Below, one piece after another: positions 52,402-63,647 of a stretch of DNA of 64,000 nucleotides. The stretch is from NCBI GenBank assembly GCA_034766995.1, contig JAWJWD010000015.1, positions 75,001 through 139,000 on the forward strand, read 5' to 3'. Positions within the stretch are counted from its first letter, which is position 1. Each line of letters opens with the position of its first letter. The notes below the pieces were generated by a model. The model ran no database searches. It was given only the letters and a program-made list of their open reading frames with translations, and was not told the origin of the DNA. The DNA is from Acanthacorydalis orientalis. Lineage: Eukaryota > Arthropoda > Insecta > Megaloptera > Corydalidae. A program made the translations under genes and the position numbers.

Positions 52402-55400
52402 TCATTTATGCGCTATAAAATCAGATAATGCACTAGAACCGTATTCAAGTGCAATTGAAAGAGGAGTCTTTCCGGAGACATTACGAGCATCGATCGATAT
52501 GCCTTCAGAAACCAGCAAACGTGCAACTTCGGCCATGTTTTCTTTCGTATTCGCAGCCAGAAGATGTAAGGTAGTCGATTTATTGTTACTGATCGCCTTA
52601 ACGTCCGCTTTCATTTCTTTGATCAAGTACTCGCAGTGTGCGCGAGAACCGAATCGGCAAGCGACATGAAGAGGCGTTCTTCCGAAGACATCACGAGCTT
52701 CAATCGAAATGCCTTCAGAAACCAGCAAACGTGCAACTTCGGCCATGTTTTCTTTCGTACTCACAGCCAGATGATGTAAGGTAGTCGATTTATTGTTACT
52801 GACCGCCTTAACGTTCGCTTTCATTTCTTTGATCAAGTATTCGCAGTGTGCGCGAGAACCGAATTCGCAAGCGACATGAAGAGGCGTTCTTCCGCCGTCA
52901 TCACAAGCATCAATCGATATGCCTTCAGAAACCAGCAAACGTGCAACTTCGGCCATGTTTTCTTTCGTATTCACAGCCAGATGATGTAAGGCGGTCGATT
53001 TATTGTTACTGACCGCCTTAACGTTCGCTTTCATTTCTTTGATCAAGTACTCGCAGTGTGCGCGAGATCCGTATCGGCAAGCGACATGAAGAGGCGTACT
53101 TCCGATGACATTACGAGCTTCGATCGAAATGCCTTCAGAAACCAGCAAACGTGCGACTTCGGCCATGTTTTCTTTCGTATTCGCAGCCAGACGATGTAAG
53201 GTGGTCATGTTTTTGTTATCGACCGCCTTAACGTCCGCATTCATTTCTTTGATCAAGTACTCGCAGTGTGCGCGAGAACCTATTTCGCAAGCGACATGAA
53301 GAGGCGTACTTCCGATGACATCACGAGCTTCGATCGAAATGCCTCTTGAAACAAGTTCGCTTACAAGTCCGATTTTTTCTTGATCGTGTGTTGCTGCCAG
53401 CATGTGTAAAACTGTTGCCTCGTATTTGTCGGTAACGAAAACATCTGCTTGTTTGGCATTTAACAGGCACTCACAGACAGATTTTGATGCAGAATAGGCT
53501 GCGTGATGAAGTGGAGTTTGACCTTCATTATTTCTAGTGTTGACCAAACCGGTGTTTGCTAAAAGTCGCACTATCTCCACCGATCCGTCTCGTTCCTCGG
53601 ATATTTGTGCTAGTAAATGCAGAATGGTGTTCCCATCGCTGTCGTATTTATGATTTAGATTCACAACAGTTTCCTCCAGAATGTACTTTGACAGAGACGC
53701 GTGTCCCGATATTGCTGCGTAATACAACGGCGTCTTTTTGTCTTCGTCTATCGTGTTGATGAGTTCGTCTCTGTGAATGGCTTCGTCCGTGTATTCCATT
53801 AGGTTTCTGACTATTTCCTTATATCCGTTCTTCGATGCGTGAAGTAAGCACTGCTCTTTGTCAGAAATGAAATTCGTTATGTTTTCGTCGCTTTTCGGCA
53901 ACAGCAAGTCGACATTCTTCCACATCTGTGCGACGCATGCGTACTGCACTGGCGTGTATCCGAAGAAGTCGTCTCTTGCATTCATGTCGAACTCGTATCG
54001 GAGCAACTGTTGGAAGATGTTGTCGAACTCATACGTGGCACATAAGTGAAGTGCATTTCGGCCGAATTTGTCGGTCGAGTTGACAAACGTACTGATTTCT
54101 TCCTGACCGATGAAAGCATTGAACCGATCTTCATCACCGCTCAGTAAGGTTTTGAATATTTCTGATGATTTTTGTCCTTTAATGGAAAGGAGGTCGAAAA
54201 AATGCTTAAGTGCTTTTCTTTCCGAACGAAAGATGGTTTTGGTGAGAAAATTTTTCGTTTTCTCTCGTTCGACGTCGATGAGCTCGTGAAAGAACTCCGC
54301 TGCAAAATACTCTGCGAACATTCTATGCGTGTATTTGGGAGTACCGTCACGTACGGATTCAATTATGCCCGTCTTCTCTTCGCCACTTTCGATTCCTTTT
54401 AAGAAACGTTTCAACTGAATCTTTTCTTTTCTCTCTAAAATACACTCATAATGATGGGTTTTAACATTTTCGAAATCGATTTCATCTCCAAACAGCAAAT
54501 ATATACTTGCCAATTGGTGATTTTCTTTAAATGCAATAAAACTATTATTGAGAATTGATTCTTCTGCAGGTAAAGCGGAATCAATCTTTCGGTCTGTTTT
54601 CTCTTCGACGTATATTTTCCATTTCAGTCGCACGAATTCTTCGAAGAGTTCCAATAAGTCAACACGTTTCGGTAATGGTAAATCATTGCACGGATCGACA
54701 TAATCTTCATATTCCTTCTCGAATACGTCGCCGATTAGTCTACATTCGAGCGGAGTGTTCATTAATCGAACGGATTCGTTAACGGTCGACGATTCCACCG
54801 AATCTATTAGCGCTTCAATGAACCGCTTTGAACGTGCCTCGTCGACGTTTCCGCTTGTATTCCATCGTTTCTTGAGAAACGACACCGCGTCTTCTTTATT
54901 AAACGGAGCCAACTGATGGCAAAGACGACTGAATTCGTCTTCCAGATATTCTTGTTCGTTCGGTCGCGATGTAATGTATATTTTGAATCTGCCGGTTTTG
55001 TTTAGACTTGTAACGAGATCGACAACGGGCTGCCTGTGATCCGGGGCGATTTCGTCGAATGCATCGAACAGAATTGTAATTTTCGGCCACACCGCGAAGA
55101 GATTTTCTTCGAATTTGTCGAAGTGTTGAGAATTGACGATGAATTCTGTTGAAGATTTGTCGTCGAATGTCTTTCTCGCTTTGAATTCTGTCACATAATC
55201 CATCAAATTCACATAAATAACCCAAGTATTTCGGTGCTGTTCGATGAACTTCGACGCGAGTCTCGATAATAACGCGGTCTTCCCCATTCCCGGGGAAGCA
55301 CATATGATAGTTAGATCTCCGCTTCGATCCGTCAACTGATGATCATCAAACTGGTTTGTAACTCGTTCACGTATAAAATTCCTTACATGTTTCATCGATC

Positions 55401-57198
55401 CGTGAGATTTGTGCAAATAGAATTTCGTCTCAGAGTGCTCGATCCACAGTATATTTTTTTTGTCGTTTAATTCGCAAAGCAGTTTAAATTCTTGATCTGG
55501 ATTCTGTTCTGGTAATAACAAGAGATTTTCGGTCTCATGTTTCTCTTTTGAATCAGTGGGCTGCATGTCCTTGCTCGATAAATCGTATCGATTTTTTGAA
55601 GACTTTTTCACACGGAGATTTTGAAAATCTGTCTCTGTCATGCCGCTAAAGGCGTAGACGTCGTCTTTGTCGTTGAAATCGAATCGATTTATGTCGATTT
55701 CATTACTATACGTCACGCGTCTGCCGATATAAGAAGCGTCCGTCGATATGAGCATGTCCGCGGAGGGAACTATCTCGATCGGGTCGGCTGATGTAATGAG
55801 CTTAAACAGAAATTCGTTACTGATGATGTGGCGGATGTCCGGGCGAAAGACCTGTTCCACTTTCGTACGACGTGTCTGAAACAGAACTTCTTTCTCTAAG
55901 AGTTCTTCTTGCTTGGACGGCACGAGTTCATTAAATTGAAAGTCATCGTCAATACACTGCACATTGTTCACACTTAAAGATATAGATTCTGAGACGATTA
56001 TAAACCTTACACATTCCCAAGATGGAATATCGAGTGTTGTTTCGCACGAGGAACAAGCAATCACCAACACACTCACTTCGTTTAATCGCAGATCACTTAT
56101 AAGTCTGTTTTGATCATAAGTTTTGAACTCGTCGTCGCTAATCACGCGGAATGTTCCTTCTTCCAAGCACTGCACCACTTTCACGAGTGAAAAGTCCACG
56201 CTGCAACGCGTCTTCACATGAAAAATGTGCGCATTCTGCTCGAAAATATTTCCAAATTCCCGTAAACTATCTTCAGTGAATCGGATGCCGTGTGTTTTAA
56301 TCCGATTCAAATGGAATTCGCTGAAGACATTCGACGGGTTCTGTATTTTTTCTTTAGCCGCATGAAACCATTCCATGCATTCTTGTCTACCGACGAAATA
56401 TCCTCGTGGATCGCACACCCATCCCGCTATGGTATTGTAAAGATCCTTGTAAATATTATTAACTTTCGCTTCGTCATCGTCTTTGAGAAACTTTTTTATT
56501 TCATCTTTGGTTTTTTGTTCAACCTCATTGCCGGAAAAATGAACAAAAATTCGTAATTTATTAAAAAAATCTTTAGCAACCGACGAAAAGTTGCCATTTT
56601 TGTTAAAAACTTTTCCGCGAAGAGGTTGCTCATATTTTAAAAAGTGTATAAGTTCTTTGTTGCGTTTTTTGAATTCATAAATGATCCCGATTTCTCCTAT
56701 ACTCTTCTCTAACATATTTTTGTGAAGGTCTGTATCGAAATATAATCCGAAATTCATCATTAAAATGATTTCGGTTATTGCACCTTGATGTTTCTTTTCG
56801 AATTTTTTTGCTTTGATTTCTTCCTTAAACGAATCAAAATACATGTTTAGAGAAAATCTCGAGTTTTTCGAACAGAAAATCATCTCAGATTTTATATTTT
56901 TCTTGTTATCGGATGTGTGTTTAAGTTGAAATAATTTGTATTTCCACTCGTTGTTTTCTTCGTAATGCAAGACAATGTCGTCGAATTTTCCAGCGTCTTC
57001 CATTTCGCATGCCAGACGAAATTCTTCGGAATTCGCATTTAGCTGCTTACATAGTAGGTACATAATGACTTTATATTGGTAATCACGGCCGTGGTAGCAT
57101 ATCTTGTCCCCTGCGGGTGTATAATTTCTTTCGAAACTCTCAACACTGTGTCCGTTGGCTGGAACAATTGAATTATGATTGTTCGTTGAAGACGTCAT
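52402..57198 (-). CDS. Nuclease (DUF4297/Cap4-like)-NACHT-ankyrin protein, second full-length copy
   Basis: 1598 codons without interruption, starting at MTSSTNNHNSIVPANGHS (ATG at 57198; the frame stays open 10 codons upstream only through the splice-acceptor tract). Residues 30-100 repeat the nuclease-like motifs at identical positions: G37-x-x-Y-Q41, E65, FDD with D74, Q91-L-K93-H. Walker A is G637-M-G-K-T641, Walker B is ILFD712-AFD715-E716, and a T-S-R-P sensor follows. The ankyrin region starts near residue 1040 and has five 70-residue units against twelve in the other copy. The region between nuclease and NACHT lacks part of the acidic linker of the first copy and is less GC-rich. Two open, well-matched paralogues argue that both are under selection. 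The role is inferred: an intracellular sensor with a nuclease effector. Confidence 0.85.
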   Translation of the reverse strand: MTSSTNNHNSIVPANGHSVESFERNYTPAGDKICYHGRDYQYKVIMYLLCKQLNANSEEFRLACEMEDAGKFDDIVLHYEENNEWKYKLFQLKHTSDNKKNIKSEMIFCSKNSRFSLNMYFDSFKEEIKAKKFEKKHQGAITEIILMMNFGLYFDTDLHKNMLEKSIGEIGIIYEFKKRNKELIHFLKYEQPLRGKVFNKNGNFSSVAKDFFNKLRIFVHFSGNEVEQKTKDEIKKFLKDDDEAKVNNIYKDLYNTIAGWVCDPRGYFVGRQECMEWFHAAKEKIQNPSNVFSEFHLNRIKTHGIRFTEDSLREFGNIFEQNAHIFHVKTRCSVDFSLVKVVQCLEEGTFRVISDDEFKTYDQNRLISDLRLNEVSVLVIACSSCETTLDIPSWECVRFIIVSESISLSVNNVQCIDDDFQFNELVPSKQEELLEKEVLFQTRRTKVEQVFRPDIRHIISNEFLFKLITSADPIEIVPSADMLISTDASYIGRRVTYSNEIDINRFDFNDKDDVYAFSGMTETDFQNLRVKKSSKNRYDLSSKDMQPTDSKEKHETENLLLLPEQNPDQEFKLLCELNDKKNILWIEHSETKFYLHKSHGSMKHVRNFIRERVTNQFDDHQLTDRSGDLTIICASPGMGKTALLSRLASKFIEQHRNTWVIYVNLMDYVTEFKARKTFDDKSSTEFIVNSQHFDKFEENLFAVWPKITILFDAFDEIAPDHRQPVVDLVTSLNKTGRFKIYITSRPNEQEYLEDEFSRLCHQLAPFNKEDAVSFLKKRWNTSGNVDEARSKRFIEALIDSVESSTVNESVRLMNTPLECRLIGDVFEKEYEDYVDPCNDLPLPKRVDLLELFEEFVRLKWKIYVEEKTDRKIDSALPAEESILNNSFIAFKENHQLASIYLLFGDEIDFENVKTHHYECILERKEKIQLKRFLKGIESGEEKTGIIESVRDGTPKYTHRMFAEYFAAEFFHELIDVEREKTKNFLTKTIFRSERKALKHFFDLLSIKGQKSSEIFKTLLSGDEDRFNAFIGQEEISTFVNSTDKFGRNALHLCATYEFDNIFQQLLRYEFDMNARDDFFGYTPVQYACVAQMWKNVDLLLPKSDENITNFISDKEQCLLHASKNGYKEIVRNLMEYTDEAIHRDELINTIDEDKKTPLYYAAISGHASLSKYILEETVVNLNHKYDSDGNTILHLLAQISEERDGSVEIVRLLANTGLVNTRNNEGQTPLHHAAYSASKSVCECLLNAKQADVFVTDKYEATVLHMLAATHDQEKIGLVSELVSRGISIEARDVIGSTPLHVACEIGSRAHCEYLIKEMNADVKAVDNKNMTTLHRLAANTKENMAEVARLLVSEGISIEARNVIGSTPLHVACRYGSRAHCEYLIKEMKANVKAVSNNKSTALHHLAVNTKENMAEVARLLVSEGISIDACDDGGRTPLHVACEFGSRAHCEYLIKEMKANVKAVSNNKSTTLHHLAVSTKENMAEVARLLVSEGISIEARDVFGRTPLHVACRFGSRAHCEYLIKEMKADVKAISNNKSTTLHLLAANTKENMAEVARLLVSEGISIDARNVSGKTPLSIALEYGSSALSDFIAHK
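52461..53510 (-). repeat. 210-bp tandem ankyrin units (5 units)
   Basis: The phrase 'gaggcgt.cttccg' recurs at 52671, 52881, 53091 and 53301, with a variant at 52461: exact 210-bp spacing. Units are more uniform within this gene than between the two genes (SRAHCEYLIKEMKANVKAVS against SRAFCEYLITEMRADIEAVN), which indicates separate homogenisation. Confidence 0.9.
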
Positions 57199-57212
57199 CG
57201 TCGCGTGTCTGC
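57199..57212 (-). other. Predicted 3' splice site in front of the start codon
   Basis: On the minus strand a run of nine T ends in 'gcag', followed by 'acacgcgacg ATG', matching the first full gene. Confidence 0.6.
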
Positions 57213-57966
57213 AAAAAAAAACCAGCAATCATTCAGGTGGAAAACGTTTACTATTTGAGTGTAGTCTGGTGTCGGAAACGTGCGTGGGCATATTTTGTAT
57301 TTATATTAAAAGCAAATTCAGAATGGAACGCATGTGCTGCGAGGTGATAATCATTACATAACACTTTGCGAACCGTCCGAGACCCGACATTTTCACAAAT
57401 ACATATTTCTCAAGCTGTGTGATGTTAATACACGCCTTGACTCCTCGACAACTCGTTTAACATGAATCGAAAATAAAACTCATCACGTCTCGCTGAAACC
57501 ATCGGACGGCTAACTTTAATGGTATTGCGCATTATATTTATTGAATTTCGAACGCCGACAAACATGATAAATTTTAATTCATTGCATTTTGTTGCATGAA
57601 AATTATAAACAGAATGTCCATCGCTGTCAGTGTATTCAGATCCAAGGTATTTTAATATTTGTTAATAAATCGGATTTTATGGAATCTCTTGTCTATGAAA
57701 TATACCTCTGGACTGAAAATTCACGGGTCGGTTGCGAGATTTGAATACGGAATACAAGGTCATCTGAAAACATTAACAGTGCAGTCAAAAGTGTAGTTGA
57801 AGATTCGCTCGCAGCGGTTCAACTCACGCCGGAACAACACGGAGTTCACCACAAAGTATTTTGAAGTTGTATCCATATAAGATTCAATTGGTGTAAGAAA
57901 CAATGCCTAATGAGCATCGCGAGTGCGCTTCAATTAAAGCAGAACATTAATTGAACGTGGTTGAAA
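57212..57966 (-). promoter_or_regulatory. Conserved upstream block of the second NACHT gene
   Basis: Matches 181-1127 in reverse complement. The shared part ends near 'ttcaaccacgttcaattaat', where the first copy abuts the 5' fragment at 8-217. It is shorter than its partner, mainly through loss of an AT-rich middle part. Confidence 0.6.
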
Positions 57967-58540
57967 GTGAAGATTCTGTTTCGAGAAATTTGTGGATGAG
58001 CGACATGGATTCATCAACAAACCAAATACGCGCCTCTGTGACATTAGTGTTCGATATCAAGACCATAAGTCGGCTTTGGACGTAAAACAGTTACTTGTTC
58101 GGTGTACAATAACATTGTAAAGAACAGTTTGAACCATCTTTCTTTGACGATGGCCGAGAACGCTCAGAAGGTACAGCTAGAAGAGGTTGGGTTTCAAAGA
58201 GACGAAGCCATTTTTCGTACAGAAAAAGTCACAATGGACCAGTGAAGACAACGTTCTCTAAATCAGATATTTTTTAAACGGGCCGGTGTAACGACATTAT
58301 CATATTTAACGACCTGGGAATTGTTTCGAGGGGGCAATTTAAAGGAGAAGATTTACGTCTACAAAGATTGGAAAAGCTTAAAAGGTATATTCGAAAAGAA
58401 ATTGTAAAATTGCCACTTAAAAGGTAACTAGAAACGTTGAGGAAAGTTCAAAAAAGGTTTTCACATGAAAGAATGAAAGAAATCATTTTATTTTTCATTC
58501 AGTATTTTAGTTGAATTCAACACTAAAGTATAATTGAACT
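57967..58540. other. Possible decayed element, not identified
   Basis: A plus frame gives SVSRNLWMSDMDSSTNQIRA..., and later frames give basic residues (RLQRLEKLKRYIRKEIVK). This might be a worn DNA-binding protein or transposase. I cannot place it. Confidence 0.25.
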
Positions 58541-58870
58541 AGGACACTAAATAGAAACAACATTTTTTTTTTCAATTTTTACCCTTTTTTTAAATACCTT
58601 CATGCAGAGCCTAAGTTAATCACTCTTTATTCGTGAGCGCCAGAACGACCGTCGCACAGTCGAAATGATTTTTCGAAAGTAAATGTTTACAATCACATGT
58701 ATTGACTATTTGGTAAGAACTAGGCGGCTCCGCCCCCTGTTCGCTGCGCTCGCCGACCATCGGCGAAACTTCGTTCCCCGTTCGCTAATGAACGCTCCCC
58801 GCCGCTCCATAAAAAATAACAGAAATCAACAAACTATATACACACGTGACTCGCGTAAAACGTATGTTGA
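58541..58870 (+). repeat. Dispersed repeat family, copy 3
   Basis: The GC-rich part ('aggcggctccgccccctgtt', 'gttccccgttcgctaatgaa') and the following 'aacagaaatcaacaaac' match the two copies at 40780 and 43520. The AT-rich half is more diverged. Confidence 0.5.
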
Positions 58871-59124
58871 AAGAATGCGCGCATGGCGGCGAGACGATTT
58901 TTCAATTGCAGTGAAATTATGAAGTTGATTTCAATTTATAATTCCAGTTTTAATTCGCAAAACAAGTTAATAGCCGATATTCAAGACACCTGTACAGTTA
59001 AAAAAATACATCGAATCGGCTTCAACCCAATAAACGCATTACGATTTCGCAGTCAGTTTAGTGAAATTTCTCGAAACGCCATCGTATGGATTTATCTGCT
59101 CGATGCATCTCTCTCACGCAACTA

Positions 59125-60394
59125 CGAGGGTGGTCCCAGAAGTACCCGGCGTGACCTAGACATGTCGGTAGTTGTTTGAAAAATATCATTGTATTAGATA
59201 GTACACAATCTATAAAGCACATGTTTCAAGTTTGAGGACGCCACGTTGTTTAGTATTTGTTCGGCAGCCATCAATAGTGAACGTTTTCAGTGAATTTGTG
59301 AAAATGAAGAAAATCGGTCATCGTCACGTGACACAATACTTTTATTTGAAAGGCCCCAGCCCGACCAATATAAAAGCTGAACTGGATTCTACCTTGGGTG
59401 AGTCTGCTCCTTCTTCTACAACAGTGAATTATTGGGTAGCAGAGTTTAAAGGAGGCCGTACGAGCTGCCGAGACGAGCATCGCAGTGGTCGACCGAATGA
59501 GGTGACGACTCCAGAAATGGTGAAGAAAATCCACAAAGCGGTACTGGATGATCGTCGACTGAAAGTGCGCGAGCTAGCAGACATAGTGGGCATTTCAAAA
59601 AGTGCGGTACATCGCATATTATCTGAAAATTTGGACATGAGGGAGCTGTGCGCAAGATGGGTGCCGCGTTCGCTCTCACTCGAGCAAAAACAGTGTCGTG
59701 AAGATGTTTCAATTGAGCGTTTGGCGAAGTTTCACAGCAACAAAGCAGAATTTTTGCGCCGTTTCATAACCATGGATGAAACATGGGTCCGTCACTTCAC
59801 ACCCGAGACAAAAGAACAATCGAAACAATGGACTGAAAAGGGAGAACCGGCTCCAAAGAAGGCGAAGACCGTTTCAGCTGCAGGCAAGGTCATGGCGTCG
59901 GGTTTTTGGGATGCGCGTGGGATAATTTTCATTGACTATCTTGAAGAAGGAAAAACTATCGACGGCGAGTATTATGCGACCTTATTGCAACGTTTGAGCG
60001 AAGAAATCAATCAAAAACGGCCGCATTTGGCTGAGAAGAGAGTGTTGTTTCATCAAGACAATGCAATGGCCAAAATGAATGAATTAAAGTTTGAATTGCT
60101 ACCTCGTGCACCCTATTTGCCAGTTTTAGCCCCCTCGGATTATTTTCTGTTCCAAAACTTGAAAAAATAGCTCAGTGGTCAAAGATTTCCCAACGATGAA
60201 AAAGTGATGTCGACAGTTAATGGGTATTTTGAGGAGCAAGACAGTTCTTATTATAAAAAGGGTATCGAACTTATTGAACATCGCTGGGAAAATTATATAG
60301 AGCTGAAAGGAGATTATGTTGAAGAATAAATATATTTTTTTCCAAAATTTTTGTGTTTTCTTTGTTGGGTCGGGTACTTCTGGGACCACCCTCG
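59125..60394 (+). mobile_element. mariner element, defective sister of the 31035 copy
   Basis: The same ends ('cgagggtggtcccagaagta') between TA duplications (59123-59124 and 60395-60396). Most bases agree with the element at 31035. Confidence 0.9.
59304..60170 (+). pseudogene. mariner transposase, three lesions
   Basis: MKKIGHRHVTQYFYLKGPSP opens a frame that follows the intact copy through DETWVRHF. Then HQDNA is joined directly to MAKMNELKF, an eight-codon deletion that shortens the spacing between the second and third catalytic Asp. The next block reads YLPVLAPSDYF instead of YSPDLAPSDYF. A TAG replaces a Trp codon at 60168-60170, cutting off about 46 residues that remain readable downstream. 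Confidence 0.9.
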
Positions 60395-61656
60395 TATACT
60401 CTGCGATTCAGTCCGATCATAGAGCATTATGACTCCGATTCGAATCATTTTTATTGTCTTCAGCAAACATTCGTCATACCGTACGCTCTGTCGGACCGCT
60501 GATTTTATCGACTCTAACAACGATTCTGACTTTTGACGCTTTCAACAAGTGAATATACTCATCGACAAATGCAGTGCAGTCGTATTGTAACTAAAAATAT
60601 GCACGAGACAGTAATTTGATCGATATGGTGCGTATACTGCGAACATTTCGTGACCGAATTAATTTCAAGTGTATAAGAAATTATGTTTATGTAAGAAACG
60701 CTCCGACAGATATCATTTCCAAGTTTATAACAAACCAATAATCATACAAAATGGGGCAAATGGAAGTTGCTTCACATTATGTCACTATATTCGGAAGGAA
60801 ACAAAACAATTGTTTAGACTGTTGCGTTCATTTTTATCTTTGAATAGTGTACATCGGTTCTTGCTGTCAAATGATTGAAATAGTGAAAATGGTCGATTGT
60901 ACCCCATATCTTATGTTGTCCAGTCTAAGCGAATGACGCGTTCTCCGATCAGTATTGGATGAAAAATGCGTTGGACGACGAAGGAGCAGTCTCGAGAGCA
61001 ATTGATATTAATGCACTGGGTGAATAACGTTGTCGATCTCGATCCGTGTTCACAGTTAAACAGACTACACGACACACGTACGAATGCTCATCACTGTTAA
61101 TTGTACCATTCAGTAAGACAAGAAAGACTATGAAATATCATTGTCGCTACGTGGAAACAGTGGTCACGAAAGGGTTAACCAGAACAAAACCTCTTTTCTC
61201 GAATTGCAATTGACAAATTTCGATGTAAACCCATGTAAATTATGATCGCTAGTGTAAAAAATGCACATATTTGACAATTAACGGGGAGAATTGAAAATAT
61301 TATAAGAAATAGAATGCTGTGGAGCGATTACTTTCAATAACGTTATTATGAAGCACTGTATGACAATTGATGATGTGAACAATTAACGATATTGACTTGA
61401 AAACGAACGATTTGTACGGAAATATTTGTGAAATATCGCGACGGGAGCGCGAATTACTCGATCAGGAACGGTGCATCTAACGAGTGTTCTTTAAACAATG
61501 TATCATACTTTTTCCAGATCATTCCTGAACCATTGTAACAGTGCGATAGTGAATCTGATTCGAGAGGAAAATAATGGCTGAGAAAAATAAAATGTTAGAT
61601 GCTGTCGTACGTCTGGACATCGGGGATAACATTGCGGTGAGCGAAAATAGACTGAC
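60395..61656. other. No recognised gene
   Basis: AT-rich sequence with one short plus frame (60669-60878) lacking any domain. I see no repeat shared with the rest of the window. Confidence 0.35.
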
Positions 61657-63062
61657 AAGGGGTGGATACGACCTCGGAAATTGACTTTGGGACCAAACTT
61701 CGTGTAGTGGTAGGGTAGTCCGAAGGTGCTAATATAGTAACGTACTAGCTCGCACTAGCGAGCCATTTTCGAGAAAAAGGCTCCAAAGTTTCCGCATCTT
61801 ATAATAGAAATTACTTCTCTAGTATACAGCTAACTTGATGGCTCTACGGTAACGCACAGCCTTGAAGTGTTTGGTGTATTAGGTTCGAGTCTCGCTCGAT
61901 GCATGCGGTATTTTTTTCTTCACCTGAATAATTATTGGATGCCTTTAATGGTTTTATTAAAAAAAATATTTAAATAAAGATGAAATAAGATTTTCTTGAA
62001 ATTTTCTTTCAAAAAACGCGCTCGTTTAAATTCTTACAATTTTATTTCAGAAAATGATTTTTCTCGATTTTTTTTAATTTTTGCATAATTTTACAAACAA
62101 AAACACTTTTATGTACGAATATGTTTACAAAATAATGGTAAAAATTGAAAAAATTCGAGAAAGAAACATTTTCTGAAATAAAATTGTATTAATTTAAAAA
62201 AAGAGCGTTTTTCGAAAGAAAATTGCAAGAAAATGTTATTTCATCTTTATTTAAATACTGTTTTCAATAAAATGCATTAAATATTATTTCTCTTACATTG
62301 AACTAGATTCATAGCTGTGGGGTAATGCGCAGGGTTCAAGTGTCTGACGTTATCAGGTTCGAGTCTCGTTCGGTTCATGCGGTATTTTTTTCTTCACCTG
62401 AATAATTGCTTGATGCCTTTAATGGACTTTATTAAAAAAATATTTAAATAAAAATAACATTTTCTTGAAATTTTCTTTCAAAAAACGTGCTTTTTTAAAT
62501 TCTTACAATTTTATTTCAGAAAATGTTTTTTTCAGGAATTTTTTTCATTTTTTGCATTATTTTGCAAACATAGACACTTTAATATACGAATGTGTTTGCA
62601 AAATAATGCTAAAAATTAAAAAAAATCGAGAAAACAACATTTTCTGAACTTAAATTGTAAGAATTTAAAAAAAAGCGTTTTTCGAAAGAAAATTGCAAGT
62701 AAATGTTATTTCATTTATAGAAAAAAATATTTAAATAGTTAAATATTTTCTTTAATAAAATGCATTAAAAAATTATTCAGGCGAAGAAAAAAAAACTGCA
62801 TGAATCGAGCGAGACTCGAAACCTCACACGACAGACACTTACAGCCGGCCCTCTCACTACCGCCTAGCTGTAGAACTAGTTGACGACGTTGAAAAATTTT
62901 TCTCTCATAAGTCTGATGCGGAAACTTTGGATTCTTTTTTTCTCGAAAATGGCTCGGTAGTGCTATCTGGTATGTTACTATATTAACACCTTCGGGGTAC
63001 CCTACCACTACACGAAGTTTGGTCCCAAAGTCAATTTCCGTGGTCGTATCCTCCCCTTGTTA
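61657..63062. mobile_element. Cluster of two merged foldback elements with tRNA-like boxes
   Basis: The left end 'aaggggtggatacgacctcg' and the right end, the complement of 'aaggggaggatacgaccacg', belong to the family at 33492. A first left arm has A box TGGCTCTACGG (61839) and B box GGTTCGAGTCT (61882), 32 bases apart. The first element loses its outer right arm, and a second left arm begins near 62291 with A-box-like TAGCTGTGGGG and B box GGTTCGAGTCT (62356). The second element ends at 63062; its right arm has a B box broken by one extra base (near 62814). Confidence 0.7.
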
Positions 63063-63647
63063 GAAGAAAAACACTCAGTCTCGCTCGATTCGTACGGTTT
63101 TTTTTCTTCACCTGAATAATTATTCGATGCTGCCTTTAATGGTTTTTAATTAAAAAAAAATTTTAATAAAGATGAAATAACATTTTCTTGCAATTTTCTT
63201 TCGAAAAATGCGCTCTTTTAAATTCTTACAATTTAATTTGAGAAAATGTTTTTTTTCGATTTTTTTTAAATTTTTTTCATTATTTTACAAACAAAAACAT
63301 TTTTATATACGAATATGTTAGCAAAATAATGGTAAAAATTAAAAAAAATCGAGAAAAAAACATTTTCTGAAATAAAATTGTAAGAATTTAAAAAAGAGCG
63401 TTTTTCGAAAGAAAATTTCAAGCAAATGTAATTTCATCTTTATTTTTTACTGGTTGACGACGATGAAAAATTTTTCGCTCATAAGTCTGATGCGGAAACT
63501 TTGGAGTCTTTTTTTTTCTCGAAAATGGCTCGGTAGTGCGAGCTAGTACATTACTATATTAACACTTTCGGGGTATACCCTACCACTACACGAAGATTGG
63601 TCCCAAAGTAAATTTCCGAGGTCGTCTCCACCCCTCGTTAGAAAGAA
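63063..63647. mobile_element. Third foldback element of the tRNA-like family, partial
   Basis: It begins inside a left arm ('gtctcgctcgattcgtacgg') and ends in a full outer right arm ('aatttccgaggtcgtctcca'). The inner right arm with the tRNA-like part is missing. Confidence 0.65.

Noticed and set aside
57199..57228. Start of the second NACHT gene 10 codons upstream at TTG
   Set aside because: Those codons are the polypyrimidine tract and AG of the predicted splice acceptor; the ATG at 57198 matches the start of the other copies.
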